Assembly: GCF_009711165.2 (NCBI RefSeq)
Contig: NZ_WMID02000021.1
Location: 38,533-102,532 of the forward strand
From: Flavobacterium sp. MC2016-06
GTDB taxonomy: Bacteria; Bacteroidota; Bacteroidia; Flavobacteriales; Flavobacteriaceae
Direction: 5' to 3'
DNA length: 64,000 nucleotides
Within the stretch, counting starts at the first letter, position 1, and the number at the start of each line of letters is the position of its first letter. This document shows positions 8,598 to 17,598 of this stretch, piece by piece. Below the pieces are notes generated by a model. The model was given only the letters and a program-made list of their open reading frames with translations, made no database searches and was not told the origin of the DNA. A program made the translations under genes and the position numbers.

Positions 8598-8894
8598 ATG
8601 AAAAATCTATTTTTATCAGCCGCAATTGTTTTAGGAAGTTTAACTTCATTCGCTTCAACTTCTCCAGTTACCAATACTGTAGTAAAAGTTATTTCTATTG
8701 AAGATGAATACACAGAAATTAAATTAGAAGAATTACCAGCTCCTATTGCAGAAGCTTTGAAAAAAGCATATCCAGAAGCAGTAATTACTAAAGCATATAA
8801 AAACGAAAAAGCAGAATACAAATTAGATGTCACAGTAGGTGACAAAGTAGGAAACCTTTTTGCTAACGCAGACGGAACTTGGATCAAAAAATAA
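8598..8894 (+). CDS. PepSY-like secreted small protein, copy 1
   Basis: The 98-residue protein has a signal sequence (about 1-19, ending TSFAS) and one compact domain with the pattern LPAPIAEALKKAYPEA, then EYKLDVTVGD and a final NADGTWIKK. This resembles the PepSY-like (PF11396-type) fold found in small Bacteroidota periplasmic proteins; the function of that family is not established. It is the first of five tandem paralogues and is closest to copy 2, sharing nearly the whole signal sequence and C-terminus. The gap to copy 2 is 73 bases. Confidence 0.8.
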   Translation: MKNLFLSAAIVLGSLTSFASTSPVTNTVVKVISIEDEYTEIKLEELPAPIAEALKKAYPEAVITKAYKNEKAEYKLDVTVGDKVGNLFANADGTWIKK

Positions 8895-8967
8895 TCAAAT
8901 TAGATTATTGTGAAAATCCAGATTAAGAATACTAAAATTAAGTTAACAATATTAAAATATCATTATC

Positions 8968-9264
8968 ATGAAAAATTTATTTTTATCAGCCGCAATCGTT
9001 TTGGGAGGTTTAACATCATTTGCTTCAACTTCTCCAATTTCAACTACAATTGTAAAAACAGTTTCAATTCAAGACGAATACACTGAAATTAAATTAGAAG
9101 AAGTGCCTGCAGCAATTACAGATGCTCTTAAAAAAGCGTATCCAGATGCAGTTCTTTCTAAAGCATACAAAAATACAAAATCAGAGTACAAACTTGATGT
9201 TACTGTAGGTGACAAAGTAGGAAGCATCTATGCAAATGCAGATGGTTCTTGGATTAAAAAATAA
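8968..9264 (+). CDS. PepSY-like secreted small protein, copy 2
   Basis: The 98-residue product is the nearest paralogue of copy 1. The signal sequence differs at a few positions and the C-terminal half reads SEYKLDVTVGDKVGS, then NADGSWIKK. It has the same VPAAITDALKKAYPDA helix pattern typical of the array. The close match to copy 1 suggests a recent duplication within the array. It is likely exported to the periplasm or beyond. Confidence 0.8.
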   Translation: MKNLFLSAAIVLGGLTSFASTSPISTTIVKTVSIQDEYTEIKLEEVPAAITDALKKAYPDAVLSKAYKNTKSEYKLDVTVGDKVGSIYANADGSWIKK

Positions 9265-9292
9265 GGAAAACTAACCCTTAAAAACTATTATT

Positions 9293-9583
9293 ATGAAAAA
9301 GTTAATCTTATCGGCGGTCATTGTTCTAGGAACATTGTCGATGCAGGCAGGAAATGTTGTTGTAAATAGTACAGCGGTTCAATTAGTAAATATTCAAGAC
9401 GAATATAAAGAAGTTGATGCAGTTCCTGCAGCAATTAAAACAGCTCTTGATAACGCTTATCCAGGTGTGAAATTAGAAAAAGCATGGGTAAATGAGAAAA
9501 AAGAGTACAAAATTGAGATAACTGTTAGAGGTGAAAAATCAACTGTCTATACAGATCTTGCAGGTAACATTCTTAAAAAATAA
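9293..9583 (+). CDS. PepSY-like secreted small protein, copy 3
   Basis: The 96-residue product has a signal sequence (MKKLILSAVIVLGTLSMQAG) and one PepSY-like domain: VPAAIKTALDNAYPGVKLEKAW, then EYKIEITVRGE and DLAGNILKK. This copy has the shortest linker and a distinct arginine in the strand before the final loop. It starts 28 bases after copy 2. It groups with copies 4 and 5 by its MKKLILS signal start. Confidence 0.8.
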   Translation: MKKLILSAVIVLGTLSMQAGNVVVNSTAVQLVNIQDEYKEVDAVPAAIKTALDNAYPGVKLEKAWVNEKKEYKIEITVRGEKSTVYTDLAGNILKK

Positions 9584-9600
9584 TTTAAACCCCATATATT

Positions 9601-9897
9601 ATGAAAAAGCTAATCTTATCAGCAGCAATTGTTTTAGGAGGTTTGTCTGTTCAGGCAGCAATTCCAGCACAAACAATTTCAATCACTCAATCAGTTTCAA
9701 TTCAAGATGAATTTACCGAAGTAAGTGCAGATGCCGTACCAGCAGCTGTAAAGTCAACAATTGAAAAATCTTTTCCGAATACAAAATTGGAGAAAGCATA
9801 TAAAAATGCTAAAAATGAGTACAAGTTAGAGATTTCAAGCGGCGACAAAAAGTATGTAGTTTTTACAGACGCTTCTGGAAATATCATTAAAAAATAA
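9601..9897 (+). CDS. PepSY-like secreted small protein, copy 4
   Basis: The 98-residue product has a signal sequence ending VQAA and a domain with VPAAVKSTIEKSFPNTKLEKAY, EYKLEISSGDKK and DASGNIIKK. Spacing from copy 3 is only 17 bases, so copies 3-5 are surely on one message. The phenylalanine in SFPNT replaces the tyrosine that all other copies have in the AYPxA helix end. Confidence 0.8.
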   Translation: MKKLILSAAIVLGGLSVQAAIPAQTISITQSVSIQDEFTEVSADAVPAAVKSTIEKSFPNTKLEKAYKNAKNEYKLEISSGDKKYVVFTDASGNIIKK

Positions 9898-9915
9898 TTT
9901 TTAAAAATCAGCATT

Positions 9916-10212
9916 ATGAAAAAGTTAATCTTATCTACGGCAATCGTTTTGGGAAGTTTGTCTATTTACGCAAGTACAGTGACAACTCCTGAAAAGACAA
10001 AAGTTACTGTTTCTGTACAATCAGAATATACAGAAGTTACTGCTGATGCTGTTCCTGCAGCTGTAAAAACAGCTTTGCAAACCGCTTATCCAGGCGCAAA
10101 ACTTGACAAGGCTTGGGTAAACGAGAAAAAAGAGTACAAATTAGAAATATCGGTTGGGGATCAAAAGGCTACTGTTTACTCAGATGTCAATGGCAACTGG
10201 TTGAAGATATAA
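9916..10212 (+). CDS. PepSY-like secreted small protein, copy 5
   Basis: The 98-residue product, last of the array, has a signal sequence (ending SIYAS) and a domain with VPAAVKTALQTAYPGAKLDKAW, EYKLEISVGDQK and DVNGNWLKI. It is 18 bases after copy 4 and is followed by a strong terminator, which ends the operon before the response regulator gene. The KAWVNEKKEYK block is shared almost exactly with copy 3. Confidence 0.8.
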   Translation: MKKLILSTAIVLGSLSIYASTVTTPEKTKVTVSVQSEYTEVTADAVPAAVKTALQTAYPGAKLDKAWVNEKKEYKLEISVGDQKATVYSDVNGNWLKI

Positions 10213-10242
10213 TTAGGTGAATTTAGATTTATGTTTTTGGTG

Positions 10243-10278
10243 AAAAAGAGATTGCTTATAGCAATCTCTTTTTTTTTG
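10243..10278 (+). terminator. Terminator after the PepSY-like array
   Basis: Perfect 14-bp stem AAAAAGAGATTGCT (10243-10256) and AGCAATCTCTTTTT (10260-10273) with a 3-base loop and a T tract. Confidence 0.92.
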
Positions 10279-10340
10279 CATAATTTTATGAAAAGACAAT
10301 TTTATTAGTATTATTTTAGCAAAAAAGTCCCTAAAAGCAA

Positions 10341-11708
10341 ATGCCAAAGATATTACTGATAGAAGATGATATTTCGTTTTGTAAATTATTAGAAAAATTT
10401 CTAGTAAAGAAAGCATACGAGGTAACCATTGCTTTCTCCGCAGCCGAAGCAAGATTAGCAATCAAAAAAGAATCGTTTGATTTGATTTTGACAGATCTTC
10501 GCTTGCCTGATTCTGATGGTATTGGACTAATGTCTGAATTTAAAAATTCTTATCCAGAAATTCCTGTTATACTTATGACAGGTTACTCTGATGTAAATAC
10601 AGCTGTTAAAGCTATTAAAAATGGTGCTGCAGATTATATATCAAAACCATTTAATCCAGACGAAGTTTTATTGGTAATTACCAATGCGCTTCAGACTTCA
10701 AACGAAGAAGAAGAAGAAGAAGAAGAAGAAACTCCGAAAAAAGAAAAGAAATCAAATAAAAAACAAGCCGCTGTAGAAAATGAGTTTGTAAAAGGGATTT
10801 CTGTTGCTTCAAAAAAATTACTAGATCATATTCACTTGGTCAGTCCAACAGATATGTCGGTTTTAATAATTGGTGAAAGCGGAACAGGAAAAGAAATTAT
10901 TGCCAAAAGCATTCATCAGCAAAGCAATAGAAAAAACAATAATTTTATTGCTGTTGATTGCGGAGCGATTCCAAAAGAATTGGCAGCAAGTGAATTCTTC
11001 GGACACTTAAAAGGATCTTTTACCGGAGCGATCAGCGATAAAATGGGTTATTTTGAAGCAGCTAACGGTGGAACTCTTTTCTTAGATGAAATAGGAAATC
11101 TCTCTTATGAAAATCAAATACAATTATTGCGTGCACTTCAAGAGCGAAAAATAAAACCCGTTGGAAGCAATAAAGAAATAAACGTCGATATAAGGATTAT
11201 TACTGCAACAAATGAAGATTTACGCGAGGCAGTAAAAAACGGCGATTTTAGAGAAGATTTGTACCATAGAATCAACGAATTCTCTATTGAGTCGCCATCA
11301 TTAAAAGATCGTGACGAAGATTTAATGGTTTTTGCCGATTATTTCCTTGAAAAAGCCAATCAGCAATTAAATAAAGATATTATCGGGTTTTCACCAGAAG
11401 TGGTTTCAATTTTTCAAAATTACAATTGGCCGGGAAATTTACGCGAATTGCAAAACTGTGTTAAACGTGCAACGCTTTTATCACAGGGAGATTATATACA
11501 AAGTGATGTCCTGCCAACAGAGTTTTTTCAGATTCAAAAGCAGTCTAATTCAAATTCAAGCAGCATTTTTTCATTGTCAGAAAACGAAAAAGAAGCTATT
11601 ATTCATGCCTTATCAAAAGCACAGAACAATAAATCGGAAGCTGCCAAACTGCTTAAAATTACCAGAAAAACACTTTATAATAAATTAAAGCAATACAATA
11701 TAGATTAA
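10341..11708 (+). CDS. Sigma-54-dependent response regulator (NtrC family)
   Basis: The 455 residues comprise a receiver domain (1-118; phosphoacceptor Asp52 in LILTDLRLPDSDG), a charged linker with nine consecutive glutamates (122-130), an AAA+ domain with Walker A GESGTGKE (178-185), the sigma-54-contacting GSFTGA loop (225-230) and Walker B GGTLFLDE, and a Fis-type helix-turn-helix at the end (NKSEAAKLLKITRKTLYNKL). It would remodel RNA polymerase carrying RpoN at -24/-12 promoters. It lies just after the PepSY-like array and converges on the hybrid kinase with a 4-base overlap, so kinase and regulator are the likely pair. The GAA triplet run could vary in length without frameshift. Confidence 0.95.
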   Translation: MPKILLIEDDISFCKLLEKFLVKKAYEVTIAFSAAEARLAIKKESFDLILTDLRLPDSDGIGLMSEFKNSYPEIPVILMTGYSDVNTAVKAIKNGAADYISKPFNPDEVLLVITNALQTSNEEEEEEEEETPKKEKKSNKKQAAVENEFVKGISVASKKLLDHIHLVSPTDMSVLIIGESGTGKEIIAKSIHQQSNRKNNNFIAVDCGAIPKELAASEFFGHLKGSFTGAISDKMGYFEAANGGTLFLDEIGNLSYENQIQLLRALQERKIKPVGSNKEINVDIRIITATNEDLREAVKNGDFREDLYHRINEFSIESPSLKDRDEDLMVFADYFLEKANQQLNKDIIGFSPEVVSIFQNYNWPGNLRELQNCVKRATLLSQGDYIQSDVLPTEFFQIQKQSNSNSSSIFSLSENEKEAIIHALSKAQNNKSEAAKLLKITRKTLYNKLKQYNID

Positions 11709-14146
11709 ATTAATTCCTGATTTAAGGCTGAAAAAAGCACATCGGTTCTGGTTTTTAAATCTTTAAAAATGCTTTTCATTTCGGCAGTTTCAAATTCATG
11801 TTTCTCTATTTTCTTTAAAATAGCAGCAATTTCGTGTGCCTGAATTTGTTTAAACATTGGTGCAATTCGATGTGCAATAGATTTAATTTCTTCTGTATTT
11901 TCTTCGAGAATAGCTGTTTCTAAAAAGTCCAGATTTTCTATACTGCTTTCTATAAAAGATTTTAAAACTTCATTCAAAGCATTAACATCATTTCCTAAAA
12001 AACCATTTAAAGTTTCTAAGGAATACAATTCTGAAGAATAGTTTTCTTCATTCTCTTTAATTTCAATATTCGGTAGTTCATCATTTCCTAAAATATGCTG
12101 AATCGTTTCTAATAGTATTTTTGGAGAATATGGTTTTTTTACCACGGTTGTAAAACCAGCTTCGGTATAAACAGAAAAGTCTAAATCTGTACGTCCAGTT
12201 AAAGCAATTACAGGCTGTTTTTTGTAAATGTTGTTTGGAGTGTTTTTTAGTTTTTCTAAAAACATAAAGCCATCCATTTCGGGCATTTGAATGTCGGTAA
12301 TCACAAAGTCGAAATTTGTATGCTGAATCACTTCTAGAGCTTTTACAGCACTGGTAAATGCCAATACCTGATGATTTTCTTGTTTTAAAACACCGCTAGT
12401 TAAATTTAAAAGATTGATATCGTCATCAACCACAATGAAAATTTGCTTTTTGGTGTTTTTGAGAATTGGTTTTTTTACTTCTTCAATAGCACTTTGACTA
12501 TTATCAAAAAGTAACGGAAGCTGAATCTCAAAAGTACTTCCTTTTCCAAAAGTGCTTTCTAGATTTAAATTACCACCCAAAATAGATATTATTTTCTGGC
12601 AGATTGATAAACCTAAACCAGTACCGCCGTATTTTTTTTCGATGTTTTCATTCGCCTGTGCAAATTCTTCAAAAACCAATTTCTGATTTCCTTTTTCAAT
12701 TCCAATACCAGTATCTTCAATACTTACCACAAAAAACGTATCATCATTAGTTGTGTGAGCGCCAATTTTGATGTGTCCGTTTTCTGTAAATTTATAAGCA
12801 TTTCCAATAATGTTAGTCAAAATCTGCTTCAATCGAAACGGATCGCCAACAATTCTGGTATTCAGTTTTTCATCAATATTAATAATAAGATCTATGTCTT
12901 TTTGTTTGTAAACGGTCTGAATATTTCGAGCAACATCCTCAATAACTTCAGGTAGTAAAAAAGGCACTTTCTCGATTGTAATTTTCCCAGCTTCAATTTT
13001 AGAAAAATCCAATAAATCCTGAACCAGCTGCGTAATATATTCAGAAGAATTTTTGATGTTCTTAATAAAATAAGACTGTTTGGTATTGACATCAGAATTT
13101 CCTAAAAGTTCAGAATAACCTACAATTGTACTTAAAGGCGTTTTTAAATCGTGGCTCACCGTCGAAATTAGTTGTTCACGGCTTTTTAGTAAATTTCTAG
13201 TTTTAAAATTGGCGATTTCCAACTGTCTTTTATACAACTGCGATTTCGAATAATCGCTCACAATTAGAATCGAGAAAAAGACCGTTAACAGTAAACCAAT
13301 AATAGCCGAAGCCGTTACAATCTCGTTTACTTTTTTAAGCGATTTTTCTTTTAATGAATTGTTTTTTATAGAATTAATGATAATCTCTCTTTCAATAATT
13401 CGAAGCACTTTTCTGAGCTGGTCAGAAATTGCAATTTCATTCTTCAATAACTTATTCTCTTCAAAATTCAGTGATTCTTTCTTTTTCTCCGCGCGTAATT
13501 TTACAGAGCTCAAAAGCTTTTTCGAATTCGCCAAAATAGAATCAGAAGCCTTTTTGCTCAACGTATTGGTGCTGTCGTCTGGAATATTCTGGTTGAGATA
13601 ATCAACATATTTCTGCAGTACATTTCGCTGATAACTTCCCAGTTGATTAGGATTCTTGTTAAAATCCTGAAGTTCGAGTTTTCGGAGTTTAAACTCCATT
13701 TTCGTAATTTCATCAATTGCCGAATTTACAGAAACTTCATCATCAGCTTTATTTTTTATGGTTTTTAATTGTCTGATGTTTTTTGTTTTTTCAGACAATA
13801 AATAAGTAACGCTGTCTAATAATGTTTTTTGATATTGAGTAGTAACAATTTGTTTTAAAGTATCAATTCTAGCACGCAGGGAATCAGTTTCGGTGATGTA
13901 ACTTTTAAAATCATCTTCAGAATTGGTCTGAATGGTCTTTCTAGCCAAACTTTCTGTTTTATAAACATTCGAAAATAATTTGCTGACTCTTAGAATTTTT
14001 GTTTTTTCAAAGGCAATTTTATCTTCCAATTTATTGTAAACCACATTTTCAGAATATAAAAACCACCCCACGGTTGCTACCAATGCAACTAAGGCAACAT
14101 AACTGAAGAGGACTTTTATCGGCATGTAACTTTTTTTACTCTCCAT
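11705..14146 (-). CDS. Hybrid sensor histidine kinase with receiver and HPt domains
   Basis: An 813-residue inner-membrane phosphorelay protein. A first membrane helix (about 11-31), a long helical sensor region (about 35-275) and a second helix (about 277-297) precede the dimerisation domain with His332 in STVSHDLKTPLS, an ATPase domain (N box around 446-453, G boxes DTGIGI and GGTGLGL), a receiver domain (Asp618 in FVITDIQMPEMDG) and a C-terminal HPt domain with His759 in SIAHRIAPMFK. All four phosphotransfer steps up to an external regulator are therefore in one chain. The convergent sigma-54 activator with abutting 3' end is the obvious acceptor. The signal sensed is unknown. Confidence 0.94.
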   Translation of the reverse strand: MESKKSYMPIKVLFSYVALVALVATVGWFLYSENVVYNKLEDKIAFEKTKILRVSKLFSNVYKTESLARKTIQTNSEDDFKSYITETDSLRARIDTLKQIVTTQYQKTLLDSVTYLLSEKTKNIRQLKTIKNKADDEVSVNSAIDEITKMEFKLRKLELQDFNKNPNQLGSYQRNVLQKYVDYLNQNIPDDSTNTLSKKASDSILANSKKLLSSVKLRAEKKKESLNFEENKLLKNEIAISDQLRKVLRIIEREIIINSIKNNSLKEKSLKKVNEIVTASAIIGLLLTVFFSILIVSDYSKSQLYKRQLEIANFKTRNLLKSREQLISTVSHDLKTPLSTIVGYSELLGNSDVNTKQSYFIKNIKNSSEYITQLVQDLLDFSKIEAGKITIEKVPFLLPEVIEDVARNIQTVYKQKDIDLIINIDEKLNTRIVGDPFRLKQILTNIIGNAYKFTENGHIKIGAHTTNDDTFFVVSIEDTGIGIEKGNQKLVFEEFAQANENIEKKYGGTGLGLSICQKIISILGGNLNLESTFGKGSTFEIQLPLLFDNSQSAIEEVKKPILKNTKKQIFIVVDDDINLLNLTSGVLKQENHQVLAFTSAVKALEVIQHTNFDFVITDIQMPEMDGFMFLEKLKNTPNNIYKKQPVIALTGRTDLDFSVYTEAGFTTVVKKPYSPKILLETIQHILGNDELPNIEIKENEENYSSELYSLETLNGFLGNDVNALNEVLKSFIESSIENLDFLETAILEENTEEIKSIAHRIAPMFKQIQAHEIAAILKKIEKHEFETAEMKSIFKDLKTRTDVLFSALNQELI

Positions 14147-14270
14147 ATATTGTTATGCGGTGCTTTTGAAGTTTTTTAATATTTGAATCTACTGCAATTT
14201 ATTTAAATTTTTCTGTTTAAAAAATACAAAACAGTCCCAATATTTTATATAATTATAAAGTTAGAGTAAA

Positions 14271-14306
14271 CAAAAAACCGCAGATTATATAAAATAAATC
14301 TGCGGT
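14271..14306 (-). terminator. Terminator after the S9 peptidase gene
   Basis: Perfect 10-bp stem ACCGCAGATT (14277-14286) and AATCTGCGGT (14297-14306). Read on the minus strand it is followed by a T run, as expected downstream of the peptidase gene ending at 14329. Confidence 0.75.
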
Positions 14307-14328
14307 CATTGTGTATAGTTTAGTTAAA

Positions 14329-16230
14329 TTATAGCGTTTCTTCCAGCCATTTAAAAAATTCACCTTGCCAAACTTGAGCATTTTGAGGTTTAAGAACCCA
14401 GTGATTTTCGTCGGGGAAATAAACAAATCTGCTTTTAATTCCTCTTAACTGCGCAGCCTGAAAAGCTTCTTGTCCTTGCCCGATTGGCACACGGTAATCT
14501 TTTCCGCCTTGAAAAATTAAAATAGGTTTATTCCAGTTTTGTACTAAAGTAGCAGGATTAAAAGTAGTGTATGCTTTTTGCGCAACAGCATTGTCTTTTT
14601 CCCAATAAGCACCGCCAAAATCCCAGTTGTTAAAGAAAACCTCTTCTGTAGTTCCCAACATACTTACGGTATTAAAAACACCATCGTGAGCAATAAAAGT
14701 TTTGAAACGGTTTTTGTGAATTCCAGCTAAATAAAACACAGAATATCCGCCGTAGCTTGCGCCAACACAACCCAAACGAGCTTTGTCAACATAACTTTCT
14801 TTAGCAACATCGTCAATAGCCGAAAGATAATCGTCCATAACCTGTCCGCCCCAATCTTTACTAATCTTTTCGTTCCATTCAACACCATGACCTGGCATAC
14901 CGCGACGGTTTGGTGCAACCACAACATAACCTTTAGCAGCCATTAAAGAGAAATTCCAACGGTAAGAATACGATTGTGTCAATGCAGATTGTGGTCCGCC
15001 TTGGCAATATAATAAAGTTGGATATTTTTTTGAAGCATCAAAATTTGGAGGTAAAATAACCCAAACCAGCATTTTTTTACCGTCAGTAGTCGTAACGTAA
15101 CGTCTTTCTGTTTTACTTAACGTTAATGTTTTGTAAGTATCTGTATTTACATTCGACAATTGTTTCCAAGCGCTTTTCTTCAAATTAAAAGAAAAAATCT
15201 CAGCAGCATGATTCATGTCTGTTCTTGTTACAATAATATCATCGCCGGCAAAACCAACTAGATCATTTACGTCAAAATCTCCATTTGTCAATTGACGAAC
15301 CTGAATTGCAATTCTAGTTAATCCCGGAAAGTTAACTTCAAAAAGTTGTTTTGTTCCGTCAACAGCCGCTACAAAAAAGACGTTTTTACCATCTTTACTC
15401 CACATAAAATGATCAACTGTTCCGTCCCAATTTGCCGTTAAGTTAGTTTTGATGCCTTTAAACTCAACAATAAGATCATTTTTATCAGCCTCGTAACCGT
15501 CACGTTTCATTTGTAACCAAGTCAAATTTCCTGTAGGAGAAAATTGTGGTGCCGTATCGTAACCTAAATTATCTTCGGTTCTGTTTACCGTTTTTTGAGT
15601 TTCTAAATTGTACTCAAAAAGATTGGTGTTTGTAGAAACAGCATAAGCAGTTCCGGCTTTTTTCTTGCACACATAAACAATGCTTTTTCCGTCTGGAGCC
15701 CAGATATAATCTTCGTCACCGCCAAAAGGTTTCTGCGGACTATCAAAAGTTTCTCCTTTTAAAATATCAATTCCGGCAGCGCCTTCTTTATTTTCTTTAT
15801 AAAAAACATGATTAAATTTACCTTCGTTCCAAGTATCCCAATGACGGTAATCTAAACCATCATAAATCTGAGCATCAGATTTGTCAAGACTTGGGTAGAA
15901 ATCTTTTCCTAAAACCTTATCAATTTTTACTTCTTCATTGTACACTAAAAACTTTCCATCAGGCGAAACATTTTTGTCTTTCAAAAGTTCTTTTGTATCC
16001 TTAATTTCAGTTGCAGTTCCACCTGTTACAGGTAAAATATAAAATTTAGAATTCGACTTGTTTTCGGCTACAGAAGGTGTAGAAACCTTGAAAACAACAT
16101 TCTTTTCATCTTTAGAAAGTCCGAGTGGCGTCACTCTTCCTAATTTCCATAACAATTCTGGCGACATTACATTTTGTCCGATAGCATTTAAACTCATCAT
16201 TATTAATGTTGTTACTACTACTTTTTTCAT
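14329..16230 (-). CDS. S9 family serine peptidase, dipeptidyl-peptidase 5-like
   Basis: A secreted or periplasmic peptidase of 633 residues with a signal sequence (about 1-19, ending NAIGQ). The N-terminal half shows beta-propeller repeats of the WAPDGKSIVYV kind; the C-terminal half is an alpha/beta-hydrolase with Ser492 in GASYGGYS, Asp578 in GGKDYRVP and His610 in DENHWVL. Size and motif layout resemble bacterial DPP5/acylaminoacyl peptidases, which release dipeptides or acylated residues from oligopeptides. No type IX secretion C-terminal domain is visible. Confidence 0.92.
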   Translation of the reverse strand: MKKVVVTTLIMMSLNAIGQNVMSPELLWKLGRVTPLGLSKDEKNVVFKVSTPSVAENKSNSKFYILPVTGGTATEIKDTKELLKDKNVSPDGKFLVYNEEVKIDKVLGKDFYPSLDKSDAQIYDGLDYRHWDTWNEGKFNHVFYKENKEGAAGIDILKGETFDSPQKPFGGDEDYIWAPDGKSIVYVCKKKAGTAYAVSTNTNLFEYNLETQKTVNRTEDNLGYDTAPQFSPTGNLTWLQMKRDGYEADKNDLIVEFKGIKTNLTANWDGTVDHFMWSKDGKNVFFVAAVDGTKQLFEVNFPGLTRIAIQVRQLTNGDFDVNDLVGFAGDDIIVTRTDMNHAAEIFSFNLKKSAWKQLSNVNTDTYKTLTLSKTERRYVTTTDGKKMLVWVILPPNFDASKKYPTLLYCQGGPQSALTQSYSYRWNFSLMAAKGYVVVAPNRRGMPGHGVEWNEKISKDWGGQVMDDYLSAIDDVAKESYVDKARLGCVGASYGGYSVFYLAGIHKNRFKTFIAHDGVFNTVSMLGTTEEVFFNNWDFGGAYWEKDNAVAQKAYTTFNPATLVQNWNKPILIFQGGKDYRVPIGQGQEAFQAAQLRGIKSRFVYFPDENHWVLKPQNAQVWQGEFFKWLEETL

Positions 16231-16271
16231 AATAAAAATCTATTTTTTGTGGCGCTAAAAGTACGGATTTT

Positions 16272-16325
16272 AAATTCCAATTTATTGTTAAAACTCCAAT
16301 TATGAAATTCCAAATTCCAAAAGCG
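16272..16325. repeat. AAATTCCAA repeats upstream of the FAD oxidoreductase
   Basis: Several copies of AAATTCCAA-like units occur in the gap between the divergent peptidase and oxidoreductase genes. The same unit recurs at 47840-47890, 48065-48090 and in the array from 63448 on. Confidence 0.5.
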
Positions 16326-16485
16326 TTGTCTTTAAATTTTTAAGCCGTGAATTCACGAATTGTTTTTTTTGATAATCTTTGAAAAAATTTTCAGTAAAGT
16401 TTAGAATTTAGCTAAAAATTGAAATTTCTATTTTAAATTTATTTCCTAAATTGGAATTTAAAAGATTGGAATTTATTTAAAAAAA

Positions 16486-17598
16486 ATGGAACTAAGTTAT
16501 TGGGAACTCAAGAATTGGTTTACAAACGTAGATTATACAATCGTTGGGAGCGGCATTGTAGGTTTGCACGCGGGATTACGCTTACGCGAAAGATTTCCAA
16601 CGGCTAAAATTCTGGTTTTAGAACGCGGCATGTTACCACAAGGCGCTAGTACAAAAAATGCTGGTTTTGCCTGTTTCGGAAGTCTTTCTGAAATTATGGA
16701 CGATTTAAAAACGCATTCAGAAGAAGATGTAATACAGCTTATCGAAAAACGTTGGAAGGGATTACAGCTTTTACGAAAAAGGTTAGGAGATCAAGCCATA
16801 GATTTTAGACCTCACGGCGGTTATGAATTATTTTTAAAAGAAGATGAAAGCGGTTTTAATGAATGTGTGATGAAGCTTCCTTTTGTAAACGATATTTTAA
16901 AACCTCTTTTTAAAGCCGATGTTTTTACCAAAGAAACCGATCGCTTTGGGTTTAATAACATTCAAGACTATTTGATTTTTAATCCGTTTGAAGCTCAGAT
17001 TGATACCGGAAACATGATGCAGGAATTATTGAAACAAGCAATTGCTGCTGATATTCTAATTTTAAATCAACAAACCGTAACGGGTTATTTAGACAAAGGA
17101 AATGAAGTTGAAATTGTACTGAATGATTTTAGTTTTATTTCTAAAAAAATGCTTTTTGCAACAAACGGATTTGCAGGAACATTAACCAATGGTGCTGTAA
17201 AACCAGCAAGAGCACAGGTTTTAATTACAGAGCCAATTCCTAATTTAGATATCAAAGGTACTTTTCATCTGGATCGCGGTTATTATTATTTTAGAAATAT
17301 AGGCGATAGAATCTTATTAGGCGGCGGCCGAAATCTAGATTTTGAAACCGAAACTACAACAGAATTTGGACAGACGAAAATTGTGCAAAATAAATTGGAA
17401 GATTTACTTAAAAATGTAATTTTACCAAACCAAGAATTTCAGATTGCCCATCGTTGGAGCGGCATTATGGGAGTTGGAAATAGTAAAAATCCTGTTGTCT
17501 CTCAACTGTCTGAAAACGTGTTTTGTGGAGTGCGTTTAGGCGGAATGGGTGTCGCAATTGGAAGTTTAATAGGAACAGAATTAGCAGATTTAATATAA
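16486..17598 (+). CDS. FAD-dependent oxidoreductase (DAO family)
   Basis: The 370 residues begin after a short leader with a dinucleotide-binding motif YTIVGSGIVGLHAGLRLRER and a following ERG acidic end, then GASTKNAGFACFG typical of D-amino-acid-oxidase/glycine-oxidase-like flavoproteins. The C-terminal part (HRWSGIMGVG, then RLGGMGVAIGS) is the second FAD-contacting block. Substrate is not predictable. The stop overlaps the mtgA start by one base (TAATG), so the two are translationally coupled. Confidence 0.88.
   Translation: MELSYWELKNWFTNVDYTIVGSGIVGLHAGLRLRERFPTAKILVLERGMLPQGASTKNAGFACFGSLSEIMDDLKTHSEEDVIQLIEKRWKGLQLLRKRLGDQAIDFRPHGGYELFLKEDESGFNECVMKLPFVNDILKPLFKADVFTKETDRFGFNNIQDYLIFNPFEAQIDTGNMMQELLKQAIAADILILNQQTVTGYLDKGNEVEIVLNDFSFISKKMLFATNGFAGTLTNGAVKPARAQVLITEPIPNLDIKGTFHLDRGYYYFRNIGDRILLGGGRNLDFETETTTEFGQTKIVQNKLEDLLKNVILPNQEFQIAHRWSGIMGVGNSKNPVVSQLSENVFCGVRLGGMGVAIGSLIGTELADLI

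Noticed and set aside
17523..17597. Upstream start of mtgA
   Set aside because: The extra 25 residues are the shifted reading of the FAD oxidoreductase end; the ATG at 17598 overlaps the previous stop.
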